Shown piece by piece: positions 8,261 to 17,541 of a stretch of DNA of 64,000 nt; positions within the stretch are counted from its first letter, which is position 1, and each line of letters opens with the position of its first letter. The stretch comes from Planctomycetota bacterium. GTDB taxonomy: Bacteria; Planctomycetota; J058; JAJDCQ01. Below the pieces are notes generated by a model, which saw only the letters and a list, made by a program, of their open reading frames with translations, made no database searches and was not told the origin of the DNA. Made by a program: the position numbers and the translations under genes. Location of the stretch: contig JAJDCQ010000236.1 of assembly GCA_029260755.1 (NCBI GenBank), positions 62,001-126,000 on the forward strand, given 5' to 3'.

Positions 8261-11200
8261 GTGAGCCAGCTAGCGACGAGCACGGGCACGGGCACCGCCC
8301 TCGACCTCTTCCGGTACTCGACGCTCTCGGTCGCCGGCGGTCTCTGCTACACCCTCGGAAGCCAGGGGCCGACGAACCGCGAGGCGCTCCGCGAGAAGAT
8401 CCGCAAGTCCTTCCACGGGACGGCGTATCTCCGCCGCGTCCTGGAGGTCGCGTTCGAGCGGAGCCTGAAGTCGCTCTCGGTCGGCCTCAAGCGGCCGTGG
8501 CTCCTCGCCGAGACGGGCGGCCACGACTTCTGCGAGCAGTTCGGCGACCAGGTGCTCACGCCGTTCTGCGCCCAGGACGACCTCTCGGGGCGGCCGCTCC
8601 TCGACTTCATCGAGGCGTTCTTCCTCGACCTCCAGTACACATCGAAGAACGCGAACGCGATCCTCGGGCTGGGTCAGCTCGGCGACGAGGCGATCGACGA
8701 GGCGCTCACCTCGATCTTCGCGATGACGGACACCGAGGAGCTCGTCCGCCTCGAGGCCGACGCCGCCGACTTCCTCAAGGGCTCGCTCCGCGACGCGAGC
8801 GGGCTCGAGGAAGAGCATCCGATCAACCGGTTCGCGACGTTCAAGAACCTGCTCCTGCGGGGCCTGCTCTTCTACGTCCACGACCTGATCCGGACCGACC
8901 CGCGCGTCGCCGGCACCCTCGCCTACATCGAGAAGCGCACCCTCGAGGCGCGGAAGCGTCACCTCGAGACCGACCTCCAGAGCGGGCGCCTCAGCGCGGA
9001 TCTGCAGCAGGAGGCCGAGGACGAGCGCGGGCGGATCACGATCCTCGAGGCGGTCCACCACCAGATCGAGCGCTACGTCGACGACATGGGCGAGGTCGCC
9101 CTCGACGGCGAGTGGCTCTTCGACATCGCCGATCGGCTCGAGGAGGAGGAGGAGGAGGCGCAGAGCGCGCTCGTCGGCTCCGTCGTCCCCACCGACAACC
9201 TGATCGGGATCGTGGCCGAGGCGCTCGAGCCGGCCCTCGAGGCGGTGGGCGTCGATGCGGTCATCGGGAGCCGCGACCAGCTCGTCAGCCCGAGCAACGA
9301 GCTCCGGAGCCTGCTCCGGAACGTACGCCAGGACTTCCGGCGGGCGCGGTGGACGAGCGACCGCTACGGCGAGATCACCAACCTGATCGGCGCGGCGCTC
9401 TACGCGGCGGTCGGGCCGCGCGCGGCCGAGCGCTACTTCCGCGAGTCGCTCGGCGTCGGCGGCGACAGCGCGATCGCGCGCTGGAACCTCTTCAAGGTTC
9501 GACTCGAGAGCGCCGACCTCGACGGCGCGTTCGAGCGTCTCCGCCAGGCCGAGGAGGAGGCGCCCGAGCGCTACCGGCTCTTCGACACCGCGATCTTCAA
9601 GCCGCAGCGGATCCTGGGCGCCGGCCTGACGGGCATCACGTTCGAGTGCATCGCCGGCGACGGCCGCAGGGTGGCGGTGAAGTCGCTCTGGGTCGGCGAC
9701 CCCGGCGACGACGGCGCGACGGGGCCCGACCAGAGCCAGGTCGCGCACGCGCTCCGCGACGTCTCCACCCTCGCGCAGCAGGACAGCGAGAACCTCCTCC
9801 AGATCTTCGATTTCGGCAACTACGAGAACCGGCGCCCGTTCATCGTCTACGAGTACGTCGACGGGATCGACCTCGCCGAGCTCGTCCGCGAGCGCGGGCC
9901 GATGGCGCCGGTCGACGTCGCCGCCGTGGGTCTGGCGCTCGCCGAGGCGATCCGCGACGCGCACGCGGCGGGCGTCCTGCATCGGAACATCCGTCCGAGC
10001 AACGTGATCTTGCAGGCAGGGTCGGGCGGCCTCGGCGAGCCGGGGGCGCCGCCCAGGCTCAAGCTCTGCGACGGCGGGCTCTGGAACATCGCGACGTGCA
10101 CGCCGGGGCCACCGCACGAGAAGCTCCAGATCCTGTCGACGCGCTCGCTGATCGGTCGCAAGATCTCGCTCCGCACGCTCGACTACACCTCGCCCGAGGA
10201 GGTCGCCGGACGCTGGGACCTCATGGCGGCGGCGGCCGACATGTACGGCCTCGGGGCGACGCTCTATCGCCTCATCACGGCGAGCTCGCCGCGCCAGCCG
10301 AAGGCCGATCTCATCCCGGCCGTCGAGCCGCTCCGAACGCAGATCCTCACCTGCCTCCAGCGCAACCCGGCCGCGCGACCGCAGACCGGCGACCAGCTCG
10401 TCGCCGGGCTCACCCAGGCGCTCGAAGCGGCGAAGCAGATGGGCCAGATCGCGTTCATGCCCGCCTCGCGGGCGCCCGCGGCCCAGTCCGAGCCGACGCC
10501 GCCGCGTGATCCCCAGGCGGAGCTCTTGCCCGGGACGGCGACCCAGCTCCTGAAGGCCGACGTTCCGACGCTGACCCAGCCGGCCGCCGATCAGGACGAG
10601 GCGGGCGAGGAGCTCATCCTCGAGGTCTCGGCTCCGGCCGCCCCCCCGGCGGCGCCGGCGCCGGTTGCACCGGCGGCGACGGCCGACGACGGGATGTTCG
10701 CGGGGCTCGAGCTGCTCGATGACGCCGCGACGGGCGCTCCTCCCGCTCCCGCTCCCGCTCCCCCCGCGCCGGCCCCGAGCGGGTTCGTCGCCTCGGCCCC
10801 CGGCGCGCCTCCCGTGGCGCCCCCGTCGGGCACCGGCGACGCGGCGGTGGACGCGCTCCGCTACATGGAGAGCGGGTCGTTCTTCGTCCGGCGAGACGAG
10901 GGCGGAAAGCTCCTCGAGATCGCCGACAAGAAGGAGCCGGCGCCGAGCATGGGCAGCGGCGTCGCGTCCGCCGAGCCGGAGCTCGAGCTGCCGCCGGGGA
11001 TGGACTCCGGCGTCATGGGCGGCAGCGGCGTCATGGGCGGCAGCGGCGTCCACGCCGGCAGCGGCGTGATGGGTGGCAGCGGCGTCCAGGAGGCGCCCGC
11101 GCCCGTCGAGGAGGAGGAGGAGGAGGCGCTCGATCCGCTCGAGGCGCTGAAGCTGCTCGAGAGCCAGCTCTCGATGCGTGGGCCGGGCACGACCGCTCCC

Positions 11201-11659
11201 CCGCCGCCGAAGCACACCAAGACCGCGCCGCCGAAGCCGATCGGCATGGACGCGATGATGGGCTCGGACATCGCCCCGATGGGCGACGAGCCGATGATCG
11301 ACGTCTCCTCGATCCGGACGGCTCCGAGCGCGCCGCCCGCCCCGAAGCAGCCGCAGCCGGCGGGCGGGATGTCCTCGGGCGTCAAGAGCAAGTCGGGCGT
11401 GAACGCCGGCTCCGGCGTGGTGAAGGTCGAGTACGGGCTCATGATCTCCGGCCTCGGGTTCGGCGGCCGGAAGGACAAGGCCATCCCGATCATCATGGAC
11501 ATCTGCAAGGTCTCCGAGGACGAGGCGCGGGACATGTGCCGCTCGCCGGTCGTCCCCGTCCTGAAGCGAGTGACCCAGGAGACGGCCCAGACCGCCTACG
11601 ATCGCTTCCGCAAGGAGACGATCACCGCGCGCATCACCGAGCGGAAGGTCCGTCGCTAG
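8261..11659 (+). CDS. Large pseudokinase-like protein with low-complexity linker and L7/L12-like C-terminal domain
   Basis: Product of 1132 residues, GTG start at 8261 with GGGAG upstream. Residues 1-440 are an unfamiliar helical region. Residues ~448-720 have the kinase fold, with a glycine loop and the ATP-binding Lys (VAVK, K474). However, the HRD Asp is Asn (HRNIRPSN, N576), the DFG motif reads DGG (604-606), and the C-helix Glu is not evident. It is therefore probably catalytically dead and works as an adaptor. An Ala/Pro-rich linker follows, with SGVMGG repeats (~residues 915-943). The last ~75 residues (ISGLGFGGRKDKAIPIIM...) resemble the spacing of the ribosomal L7/L12 C-terminal domain fold, which is a tentative call. 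The gene is divergent from two active kinases that could be its partners. Confidence 0.8.
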   Translation: MSQLATSTGTGTALDLFRYSTLSVAGGLCYTLGSQGPTNREALREKIRKSFHGTAYLRRVLEVAFERSLKSLSVGLKRPWLLAETGGHDFCEQFGDQVLTPFCAQDDLSGRPLLDFIEAFFLDLQYTSKNANAILGLGQLGDEAIDEALTSIFAMTDTEELVRLEADAADFLKGSLRDASGLEEEHPINRFATFKNLLLRGLLFYVHDLIRTDPRVAGTLAYIEKRTLEARKRHLETDLQSGRLSADLQQEAEDERGRITILEAVHHQIERYVDDMGEVALDGEWLFDIADRLEEEEEEAQSALVGSVVPTDNLIGIVAEALEPALEAVGVDAVIGSRDQLVSPSNELRSLLRNVRQDFRRARWTSDRYGEITNLIGAALYAAVGPRAAERYFRESLGVGGDSAIARWNLFKVRLESADLDGAFERLRQAEEEAPERYRLFDTAIFKPQRILGAGLTGITFECIAGDGRRVAVKSLWVGDPGDDGATGPDQSQVAHALRDVSTLAQQDSENLLQIFDFGNYENRRPFIVYEYVDGIDLAELVRERGPMAPVDVAAVGLALAEAIRDAHAAGVLHRNIRPSNVILQAGSGGLGEPGAPPRLKLCDGGLWNIATCTPGPPHEKLQILSTRSLIGRKISLRTLDYTSPEEVAGRWDLMAAAADMYGLGATLYRLITASSPRQPKADLIPAVEPLRTQILTCLQRNPAARPQTGDQLVAGLTQALEAAKQMGQIAFMPASRAPAAQSEPTPPRDPQAELLPGTATQLLKADVPTLTQPAADQDEAGEELILEVSAPAAPPAAPAPVAPAATADDGMFAGLELLDDAATGAPPAPAPAPPAPAPSGFVASAPGAPPVAPPSGTGDAAVDALRYMESGSFFVRRDEGGKLLEIADKKEPAPSMGSGVASAEPELELPPGMDSGVMGGSGVMGGSGVHAGSGVMGGSGVQEAPAPVEEEEEEALDPLEALKLLESQLSMRGPGTTAPPPPKHTKTAPPKPIGMDAMMGSDIAPMGDEPMIDVSSIRTAPSAPPAPKQPQPAGGMSSGVKSKSGVNAGSGVVKVEYGLMISGLGFGGRKDKAIPIIMDICKVSEDEARDMCRSPVVPVLKRVTQETAQTAYDRFRKETITARITERKVRR
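11006..11088 (+). repeat. In-frame 18-bp minisatellite encoding SGVMGG repeats
   Basis: About four and a half copies of an 18-nt unit (GGCAGCGGCGTCATGGGC) lie in the linker of the pseudokinase gene, encoding SGVMGG-SGVMGG-SGVHAG-SGVMGG-SGV. The repeat keeps the frame and is Gly/Ser rich, so it reads as a flexible spacer. Copy number could vary by slippage. Confidence 0.85.
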
Positions 11660-11708
11660 CGCGCTCTCCTCGGCGAGCGTTCGAGCGGGACGGATCGCGA
11701 GGACGGCG

Positions 11709-12446
11709 ATGACCCGAGCCCACCCCGCCGTTCGAGCCTCCGACCTCGCCGCCATCGGCGCGGTCATCGGGGTCGCCGCCCTCCTGCTCCCGGTCGTCGG
11801 CGCGGCGGGCGACGACGAGTCCGAGCGGATGCAGTGCCGGAACCAGCTCCGTGAGATCGGGATCGCGTCGATCGCCTACCTCACCTCGGGCTACGGACCG
11901 GGCGGACGGGAGGGATTCATGCCGCACGCGCGGCGCCTCGACGAGCCCGACGGCCCCGCGCACGTCGGCCTCGTCTGGCAGCAGCTCGTCCGGACCGGTG
12001 AGATCGATCGCTCGGAGGTGTTCGTCTGCCCGAGCTCGGCCGACGAGGCCCCCGCGCTCGAAGACGGCGCCAGCGCGCACAAGAGCTTCGCGTTCGACGA
12101 GGCCGACGTGACCAGGAGCTCGGAGTTCTCCTACGGCTGGACCAAGAACGCACGCACCGACGACAACTCGAGGTCCTCGACGATCATCGCCGCCGACCGC
12201 AGCGCCGGCGCCCCGGTCGGGAAGATCCGCAACCACCGCGGCGGTCGTCACATCCTCTACTTCGACGGGGCGTCCGACTTCGTCCCGATCGCGCTCGAGG
12301 TTGAGGGGAAGGCGGCGGCGAAGGGCGACTGGCAGCTCGAACGGCTCCTCGAGCACCTCGGCGGCCTCGATGAGCTGAACATCCTCCCGCGCCCGAGCGT
12401 CCCCGCGGCCAAGCCGCACGAGGAAGAGAAGGACGGCGGACGCTGA
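11709..12446 (+). CDS. Pseudopilin-like DUF1559-related protein with H-x9-DG motif
   Basis: Product of 245 residues. One N-terminal hydrophobic helix (LAAIGAVIGVAALLLPVVG) is followed by CRNQLREIGIASIAY, matching the conserved CxNNLKQIG(L/I)A block after the pilin helix in DUF1559 proteins. FVCPSSADE resembles the CPS block of the same family. Near the end NHRGGRHILYFDG is an exact H-x9-DG. Proteins of this kind are abundant in Planctomycetota and relatives and are related to type II secretion/type IV pilin-like subunits. A classic prepilin cleavage site (GFTLIE-like) is not visible, so processing is uncertain. It follows the pseudokinase by 49 bp. Confidence 0.75.
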   Translation: MTRAHPAVRASDLAAIGAVIGVAALLLPVVGAAGDDESERMQCRNQLREIGIASIAYLTSGYGPGGREGFMPHARRLDEPDGPAHVGLVWQQLVRTGEIDRSEVFVCPSSADEAPALEDGASAHKSFAFDEADVTRSSEFSYGWTKNARTDDNSRSSTIIAADRSAGAPVGKIRNHRGGRHILYFDGASDFVPIALEVEGKAAAKGDWQLERLLEHLGGLDELNILPRPSVPAAKPHEEEKDGGR

Positions 12447-12549
12447 CCGCGGCCGCCCTCGGGGAAACGCCTGGCCCTCGACGGTGCGCCGATGATCGCC
12501 CTCCGAGCGCGTTCCATTCACGGGCAGCCGAGCGCCAGACCGGGAGTGC

Positions 12550-15447
12550 ATGATGCCACGAGCGTCGAAGCCCATCCTCATCGCGGTCGTCGCGAGCGCG
12601 GCCGGCCTCGCCTCGCTCGCGGGCGTCGCCACGGCTGCCCCGATGGCGGCGCCCGTCGATGACGACGCGCACCTCCGCGTCACCGTCGAGACGCCGCCGG
12701 TCACCGGCGAAGCCGCCGACGTTGGCGTCCTCGAGGCCACGGTCGTCGTCCGCAACGACGGCGAGGAGGCCGAGGCGCTCGAGGTGCGCTTCGATGCGCC
12801 CGCGCCCGACGCCGGCGCGGCTCCCCTCGAGAGCGCGGTCCTCCGCCGGCGGGTCGACCTCCAGCCGGGCGCGACCGCCCGCGTCCCGACCCGGCTCCGG
12901 CTCGCGCCGCCGGCTCCCGGGGCGCCCGGCGGCGACCGCGGCGCGGTCGTCGTCCGGGTCGCCCGGAGAGCGAGCCCGGCCGAGGTGCTCCACGAGGAGG
13001 AGCTCATCCTCGCCCGCGGCCCCGACCTGGCGGTCATCGGGCCGTTCGACAACGCCGGGCGCGGCGGCTTCGCGGCCGAGTATCCGCCCGAGAAGGACGG
13101 CTACCGAGCCGACGCGCGCTACGCGGGCGTCGGCGGCGCCGAGGTCCGCTGGCGTCCGCTCCCGGGCAGCGCGATCGGCGCGAACGGATTCATCGACCTC
13201 CGACGCTGCTTCGAGCGGCGCGAGAACGTGGTCGCCTACGTCCGGGCCATCCTGCGCACCGACGCGCCCCGGCGGGCCCGTCTGCTCCTCGGGAGCGACG
13301 ACACCCTCACGGTCTGGTGCAACGGCCGACGCGTCCTCGCCCGTGATGTCTACCGCGCGGCGGCGCCGGCCCAGGACGCGGTCTTCGTCGAGCTCGCCGC
13401 GGGCGCGAACGAGCTCCTCCTCAAGATCGGTCAGGGCGGCGGCGGCTGGGGGCTCCACCTCGACCTCGACGACGGCGCGGGCGGGCGCCCCGAGGGCGTC
13501 CTGCTCGAGAAGGCGATCCGGCGGTCCGCGCGGGGCGACGCCGCGATCCGGGTGGTCGCGGTCGGCCGCACCGGCGCCGTGCTCGCCTGGCGGACCGACC
13601 GCGTCGGACCGGGCGACGTCGTGATCGAGCGGGCGCGCCCCGGCCGGGCCGATCCCCTCGGCCCGCGCGCGCCCGAGGACGGACCCGGCTCGGGGATCGA
13701 GACCTCGCCCGGCACGCCGAAGCGGCTCGTCCGGGACCCGCGCCGGACCAACGTCCACCGCGTCGCGATCGACGGGCTCGAGCCCGGCGCGCGCTACGTC
13801 CTCCACGCGCGGCCGGGCGTCGGGGAGCGCGGACGCACTCGAGCTCTCGCGTTCCACACGACGCCGCCGCGCGGCCGCCACGCCGTGCTGCGGCTGCGCC
13901 TGCTGGCCGTCGTCTTCGGCAACGTCGTCGAGGCGCCCGACGCGGATCAGCCGGGAGCGGACGCGCCGCTCGGGGACGACCGGTTCGAGGCGATCGAGCG
14001 CGAGCTGGCCGACACGGCGCGGTTCTTCTTCATCAACAGCGGCCTCCGCGTGTGGCTCGACGTGACGACCGTTCACGACGCGACCCACCGGGTGATCCCG
14101 CCCGACACGCCCTACGGCGTCGGCTACTCCGGCGGCGAGTGGGCCGCGATCGACGGGCTGCTGGCAGCGCGGGGCGAGAAGGCGAGCGAGTACGACGGCG
14201 TCCTCCTGATCTCGTGCGACCGGCGGTTCCGGAACGGGCGCTGGGAGATGCCGGGCTCGGGCGGCGGGACCCTCGGGCCGCTGCCGCCGGCGAACATCGG
14301 CAAGAGCGGCTGGAAGGCGGGCCCCCCGAACGACCACCGGTGGCTCTTCTGCCACGAGTTCCACCACCAGATCGACGCCCTCTACGCGGCGAGCGGCTAC
14401 CCCGAGCTGCTCTTCAACCACTTCCAGCCGTGGGACGGAACGGCGCACCGGCACGGCGAGCACTGGGACGGCAACGCGTTCTCGCTCCGCGAGTGGGGCG
14501 GCCACGTGAGCCGGAGCGACCAGCGGAGCTGGCGCGACGGGAAGGCGCTCGCGTGGCGCTGGTTCGTCAATCAGTGGGGCGAGGTGCTGACCGTCGCCGA
14601 CCGCGACGAGGACGGCGTCCCCGACGACGATCCGCGGCTGCCGCTCGACGAGCGGCGCCTCGGGAGCAGCGACGAGCGACGAGACACCGACGTCGACGGC
14701 CTCCCCGACCTCGGCGAGGCGATGGCGACGATCGGCCTCGAGCACGGCCTGGGTCAGGCGTGGGCCGGCCCCGCCGAGGCCCATCGGGCGGACCCGCGGA
14801 ACCCCGACAGCGACGGCGACGGAGTCCGCGACGGAGACGACGAGGCGCCGGTCGATCCGGTCGACCGCCGGGTCTCCCGTCGGACCGTCACGATCGACGG
14901 CCGCATCGACGCCGGCTGGGGCGCGGCGGCGCGCCTCGAGGATGAGGCCGCGAAGGTCGCGATCGACGTCCACCTCGCGTGGGACGTCCGCGGACTGGTG
15001 ATCGGGCTCCGAGCCGACCGCGCGCCCCGCGACGGCCGGATCCTGATCGACGCCGACGACGACGGGTGGTATCTCGGCGGAGACAACATCGAGGTGCGCC
15101 TCTCACCGTCGGGGCGGGCGCCGGCGGGAGGCCACTGGCATCCGGCGCGTGGTCGCCTCGCCTCGGTCGCGTTCCACAACGCGGGCGTGCCTGGGAGGTG
15201 GCCGTTCTACGACGCGGCGGGCTTCCGGGATGGCGAGCTCCGGGCGGAGCAGCGGACGGGGGACGACGGCTGGTCGGTCGAGCTGCTCATCCCCGCGAAG
15301 CGAGGCCTCGAAGCCCGGATCGGCGAGCGCATCGGGCTGCTCCTCGCCGTGACGCCGAGCGACGGCCCCGTCGAGGACGGCCGAGCGCTGACCCTGTTCG
15401 AGCCGCACCGTTCGTTCGGCTTCGAGCTGGTCTGCGGACCGCACTGA
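12550..15447 (+). CDS. Secreted multidomain protein with HExxH metallopeptidase-like motif, type 3 repeats and CBM9-like end
   Basis: Product of 965 residues with a signal peptide (ILIAVVASAAGLASLAGVATA). Domains in order: a CARDB-like beta domain (~40-150), a region resembling a PA14/galactose-binding fold, an Fn3-like segment (~330-440), and a metallopeptidase-like segment with HEFHH at 602-606, a perfect HExxH zinc site. Then come thrombospondin-type-3-like calcium repeats (DRDEDGVPDDD near 683, DSDGDGVRDGDD near 755). The final ~185 residues resemble the CBM9/carbohydrate-binding fold. It is probably an extracellular, calcium-stabilised hydrolase. Two adjacent ATG codons (12550, 12553) follow GGGAG and either may be used. 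Protease activity is inferred from the zinc motif only. Confidence 0.75.
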   Translation: MMPRASKPILIAVVASAAGLASLAGVATAAPMAAPVDDDAHLRVTVETPPVTGEAADVGVLEATVVVRNDGEEAEALEVRFDAPAPDAGAAPLESAVLRRRVDLQPGATARVPTRLRLAPPAPGAPGGDRGAVVVRVARRASPAEVLHEEELILARGPDLAVIGPFDNAGRGGFAAEYPPEKDGYRADARYAGVGGAEVRWRPLPGSAIGANGFIDLRRCFERRENVVAYVRAILRTDAPRRARLLLGSDDTLTVWCNGRRVLARDVYRAAAPAQDAVFVELAAGANELLLKIGQGGGGWGLHLDLDDGAGGRPEGVLLEKAIRRSARGDAAIRVVAVGRTGAVLAWRTDRVGPGDVVIERARPGRADPLGPRAPEDGPGSGIETSPGTPKRLVRDPRRTNVHRVAIDGLEPGARYVLHARPGVGERGRTRALAFHTTPPRGRHAVLRLRLLAVVFGNVVEAPDADQPGADAPLGDDRFEAIERELADTARFFFINSGLRVWLDVTTVHDATHRVIPPDTPYGVGYSGGEWAAIDGLLAARGEKASEYDGVLLISCDRRFRNGRWEMPGSGGGTLGPLPPANIGKSGWKAGPPNDHRWLFCHEFHHQIDALYAASGYPELLFNHFQPWDGTAHRHGEHWDGNAFSLREWGGHVSRSDQRSWRDGKALAWRWFVNQWGEVLTVADRDEDGVPDDDPRLPLDERRLGSSDERRDTDVDGLPDLGEAMATIGLEHGLGQAWAGPAEAHRADPRNPDSDGDGVRDGDDEAPVDPVDRRVSRRTVTIDGRIDAGWGAAARLEDEAAKVAIDVHLAWDVRGLVIGLRADRAPRDGRILIDADDDGWYLGGDNIEVRLSPSGRAPAGGHWHPARGRLASVAFHNAGVPGRWPFYDAAGFRDGELRAEQRTGDDGWSVELLIPAKRGLEARIGERIGLLLAVTPSDGPVEDGRALTLFEPHRSFGFELVCGPH

Positions 15448-15450
15448 CGA

Positions 15451-15598
15451 CAGAATCGCTAGTGTGATTCCAGGGGTCAGGTCCAGGATCCACACCAAAG
15501 GGGCCAGGTCACACCAGAGCCAGGTCACACGAGCTGCTGTGACAGATTCGCTCGTGTGATTCCTGGACCTGACCCCTTCGATTCACACCAGAGGCTAC
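15451..15598. repeat. Palindromic intergenic repeat element (GGGGTCAGGTCCAG family)
   Basis: A perfect 17-bp inverted repeat lies at 15472-15488 and 15561-15577. Each arm is preceded by nearly identical direct copies of CAGA(A/T)TCGCT(A/C)GTGTGATTCC (15451-15471 and 15543-15563). Two internal CCAGGTCACAC copies lie between the arms. The arm core is the same as in the 184-bp element at 41125-41308. It lies between convergent genes, so it may also act as a bidirectional terminator. It looks like a REP/MITE-class element. Confidence 0.75.
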
Positions 15599-15604
15599 GG
15601 CGGG

Positions 15605-17518
15605 CTAGTCGTCGCGGGCGAAGAGCTTCACGTGCGACGCGGGCTTGTCCCCGATCTTCGTTCCTCGCGCGGCGGTTCCGCAGAACTCGAGCTCGGTCAG
15701 GTCGAACCAGCTCTCGTGGACGCGCTGGCGCGGGGCGGGCGCGTACTGGATGTGGACGAGGCGGTCGTCCTCGCCGACCTTGAGCTTGTCGATCTTCCCC
15801 TTGCGATCCTTGATGAGCTCGTACTCCTTGTCGCGGATGAAGGCCTTGATGTGGACCTTCTTCGCCCAGGGGACGCGCTTCTTGTCACGGTAGACGACGG
15901 TCAGGATGCAGCCGTCCTCGTCGAGCACCTGGATGTGGAGCGGTCGCGGCTCGACGAGCAGCTTCTCGGGCGGACGGCTGATCTGGTAGCTGCCGTCGGC
16001 GCGGACGATCAGGAGGTCGTCGTACTCGCTGACCGTCATCTCGAACTTCTCGCCCTTGACGGTCGTGCCGAAGAAGCCGCTCTTCGGATCGTAGGAGACC
16101 TTCAGGGTCTGGCGGGCGACCTCCTTCTTGGTGACGACGTCGAAGCTCTCGACCTTCGTCCGCCGCGGGTAGGTCTTGCCGTACTTCTTGATCAGGCCGG
16201 TCAGGTAGCTGATCGTCGTCCGGGTGAGCTGCTTGAGCTTCTTCTCGGCGGCCGCGATCGACGCGAGGATGTCGTCGAGGTCCTTGCGGTGCTTCTCGAT
16301 GTCGAAGACGGAGATCCTCCGGATCTGGATCTTCAGGAGCCGATCGACGTCGTCCTCGGTCATCTCGCGGACGAAGTCGTCCGCGAACTTCTTCATCCCG
16401 GTCCAGACCTGGCGCCGGACGCTGTCGGCCGTGTCGGCCTTCTCGAGACGCTTGTAGACCTTCTCCTCGATGAAGATCCGCTCGAGGGTCATGAAGTGGC
16501 GCTTGTCGCCGAGCTCGTCGAGCTCGAGCTCGAGCTCCTGGCGGATCTGATCGCGGAGGCGCTCGGTCAGGATCTCGAGCATCTCGGAGACGGCCATCTC
16601 CGCCGGCCGATCGCCGTTGATGACCGTGATGTTGCTGCTGATCGACATCTCGCAGTTGGTGTAAGCCCAGAGCTGCGGGACGACCTCGTCGGCGTAGACG
16701 CCGCGCGGGAGCGTCAGGACGACCTCGACGTTCTCCGCTGTCCGGTCCTCGATGGAGCCGATCTTGATCTTGTTCTTCTGCGCGGCCGTCTCGATCGACG
16801 TGATCAGGCCTTCGGTCGTGGTGCCGAACGGCACGTCGCGCACGATGATCGACTTGCTGTCGGGCGCCACCTCGAGCTTCGCCCGGACGCGCACCTTGCC
16901 GCGGCCGTCGTCGTACTCGGCCGCGTCCATCACCCCGCCCTGGCGGAAGTCGGGCAGGAGCGAGAACTTCTCCTTGCGCAGGATCGCGACCTGCGCCTCG
17001 AGCAGCTCGGTGAAGTTGTGGGGCATGATCCGCGTCGACATGCCGACGGCGATCCCCTCGGTCCCGAGCATCAGGATCACCGGCAGCTTGGCGGGCAGGC
17101 TGACGGGCTCCTTGTTCCGGTCGTCGTAGCTCGCCTGCATCTCGGTGAGCTTCGGGTTGAAGAGAGTGTCCCGGGCGAGCTCGGTGAGGCGGCACTCGAT
17201 GTAGCGCGGCGCGGCCGCGGCGTGCCCGGTGAGGATGTTGCCGAAGTTCCCCTGCCGCTCGATGAAGTACTCCTTGTTCGCCAGGACGACGAGCGCGTCG
17301 CCGATCGAGGCGTCACCGTGCGGGTGGAGCTGCATCGTCGAGCCGATGACGTTCGCGACCTTGTGGAAGCGCCCGTCGTCCATCCGGTGGAGCGTGTGGA
17401 GGATCCGACGCTGCACCGGCTTGCACCCATCCCGCAGGTCGGGGATGGCGCGGTCGACGATGACGTAGCTCGCGTACTCGAGGAAGTGCTGCCGCATCAG
17501 CGGCTCGACGTAACTCAT
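15605..17518 (-). CDS. parC: DNA topoisomerase IV subunit A-type protein (ParC/GyrA family)
   Basis: Product of 637 residues. The family start (YVEPLMRQHFLEYASYVIVDRAIPDLRDG), the HPHGD block and the catalytic-Tyr block AAAAPRYIE, which supplies the DNA-cleaving tyrosine, are all present. It should cleave and rejoin DNA as a heterotetramer with the ParE-type ATPase encoded just upstream. It is shorter than typical GyrA (~800+) or ParC (~750), and the C-terminal region after ~460 does not show a full six-bladed GyrA-box pinwheel. It is therefore better called topoisomerase IV-like than gyrase. The ATG at 17516-17518 has a GGAG ribosome site. The GxxExxY cassette ends about 24 bp upstream of it. 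Confidence 0.9.
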   Translation of the reverse strand: MSYVEPLMRQHFLEYASYVIVDRAIPDLRDGCKPVQRRILHTLHRMDDGRFHKVANVIGSTMQLHPHGDASIGDALVVLANKEYFIERQGNFGNILTGHAAAAPRYIECRLTELARDTLFNPKLTEMQASYDDRNKEPVSLPAKLPVILMLGTEGIAVGMSTRIMPHNFTELLEAQVAILRKEKFSLLPDFRQGGVMDAAEYDDGRGKVRVRAKLEVAPDSKSIIVRDVPFGTTTEGLITSIETAAQKNKIKIGSIEDRTAENVEVVLTLPRGVYADEVVPQLWAYTNCEMSISSNITVINGDRPAEMAVSEMLEILTERLRDQIRQELELELDELGDKRHFMTLERIFIEEKVYKRLEKADTADSVRRQVWTGMKKFADDFVREMTEDDVDRLLKIQIRRISVFDIEKHRKDLDDILASIAAAEKKLKQLTRTTISYLTGLIKKYGKTYPRRTKVESFDVVTKKEVARQTLKVSYDPKSGFFGTTVKGEKFEMTVSEYDDLLIVRADGSYQISRPPEKLLVEPRPLHIQVLDEDGCILTVVYRDKKRVPWAKKVHIKAFIRDKEYELIKDRKGKIDKLKVGEDDRLVHIQYAPAPRQRVHESWFDLTELEFCGTAARGTKIGDKPASHVKLFARDD

Positions 17519-17541
17519 CGACGGCTCCTACGGATGATGAT

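Noticed and set aside
10981..11100. CRISPR-like or regulatory direct repeats
   Set aside because: The 18-bp repeats are in frame, without spacers, and encode SGVMGG, so they are a coding minisatellite.
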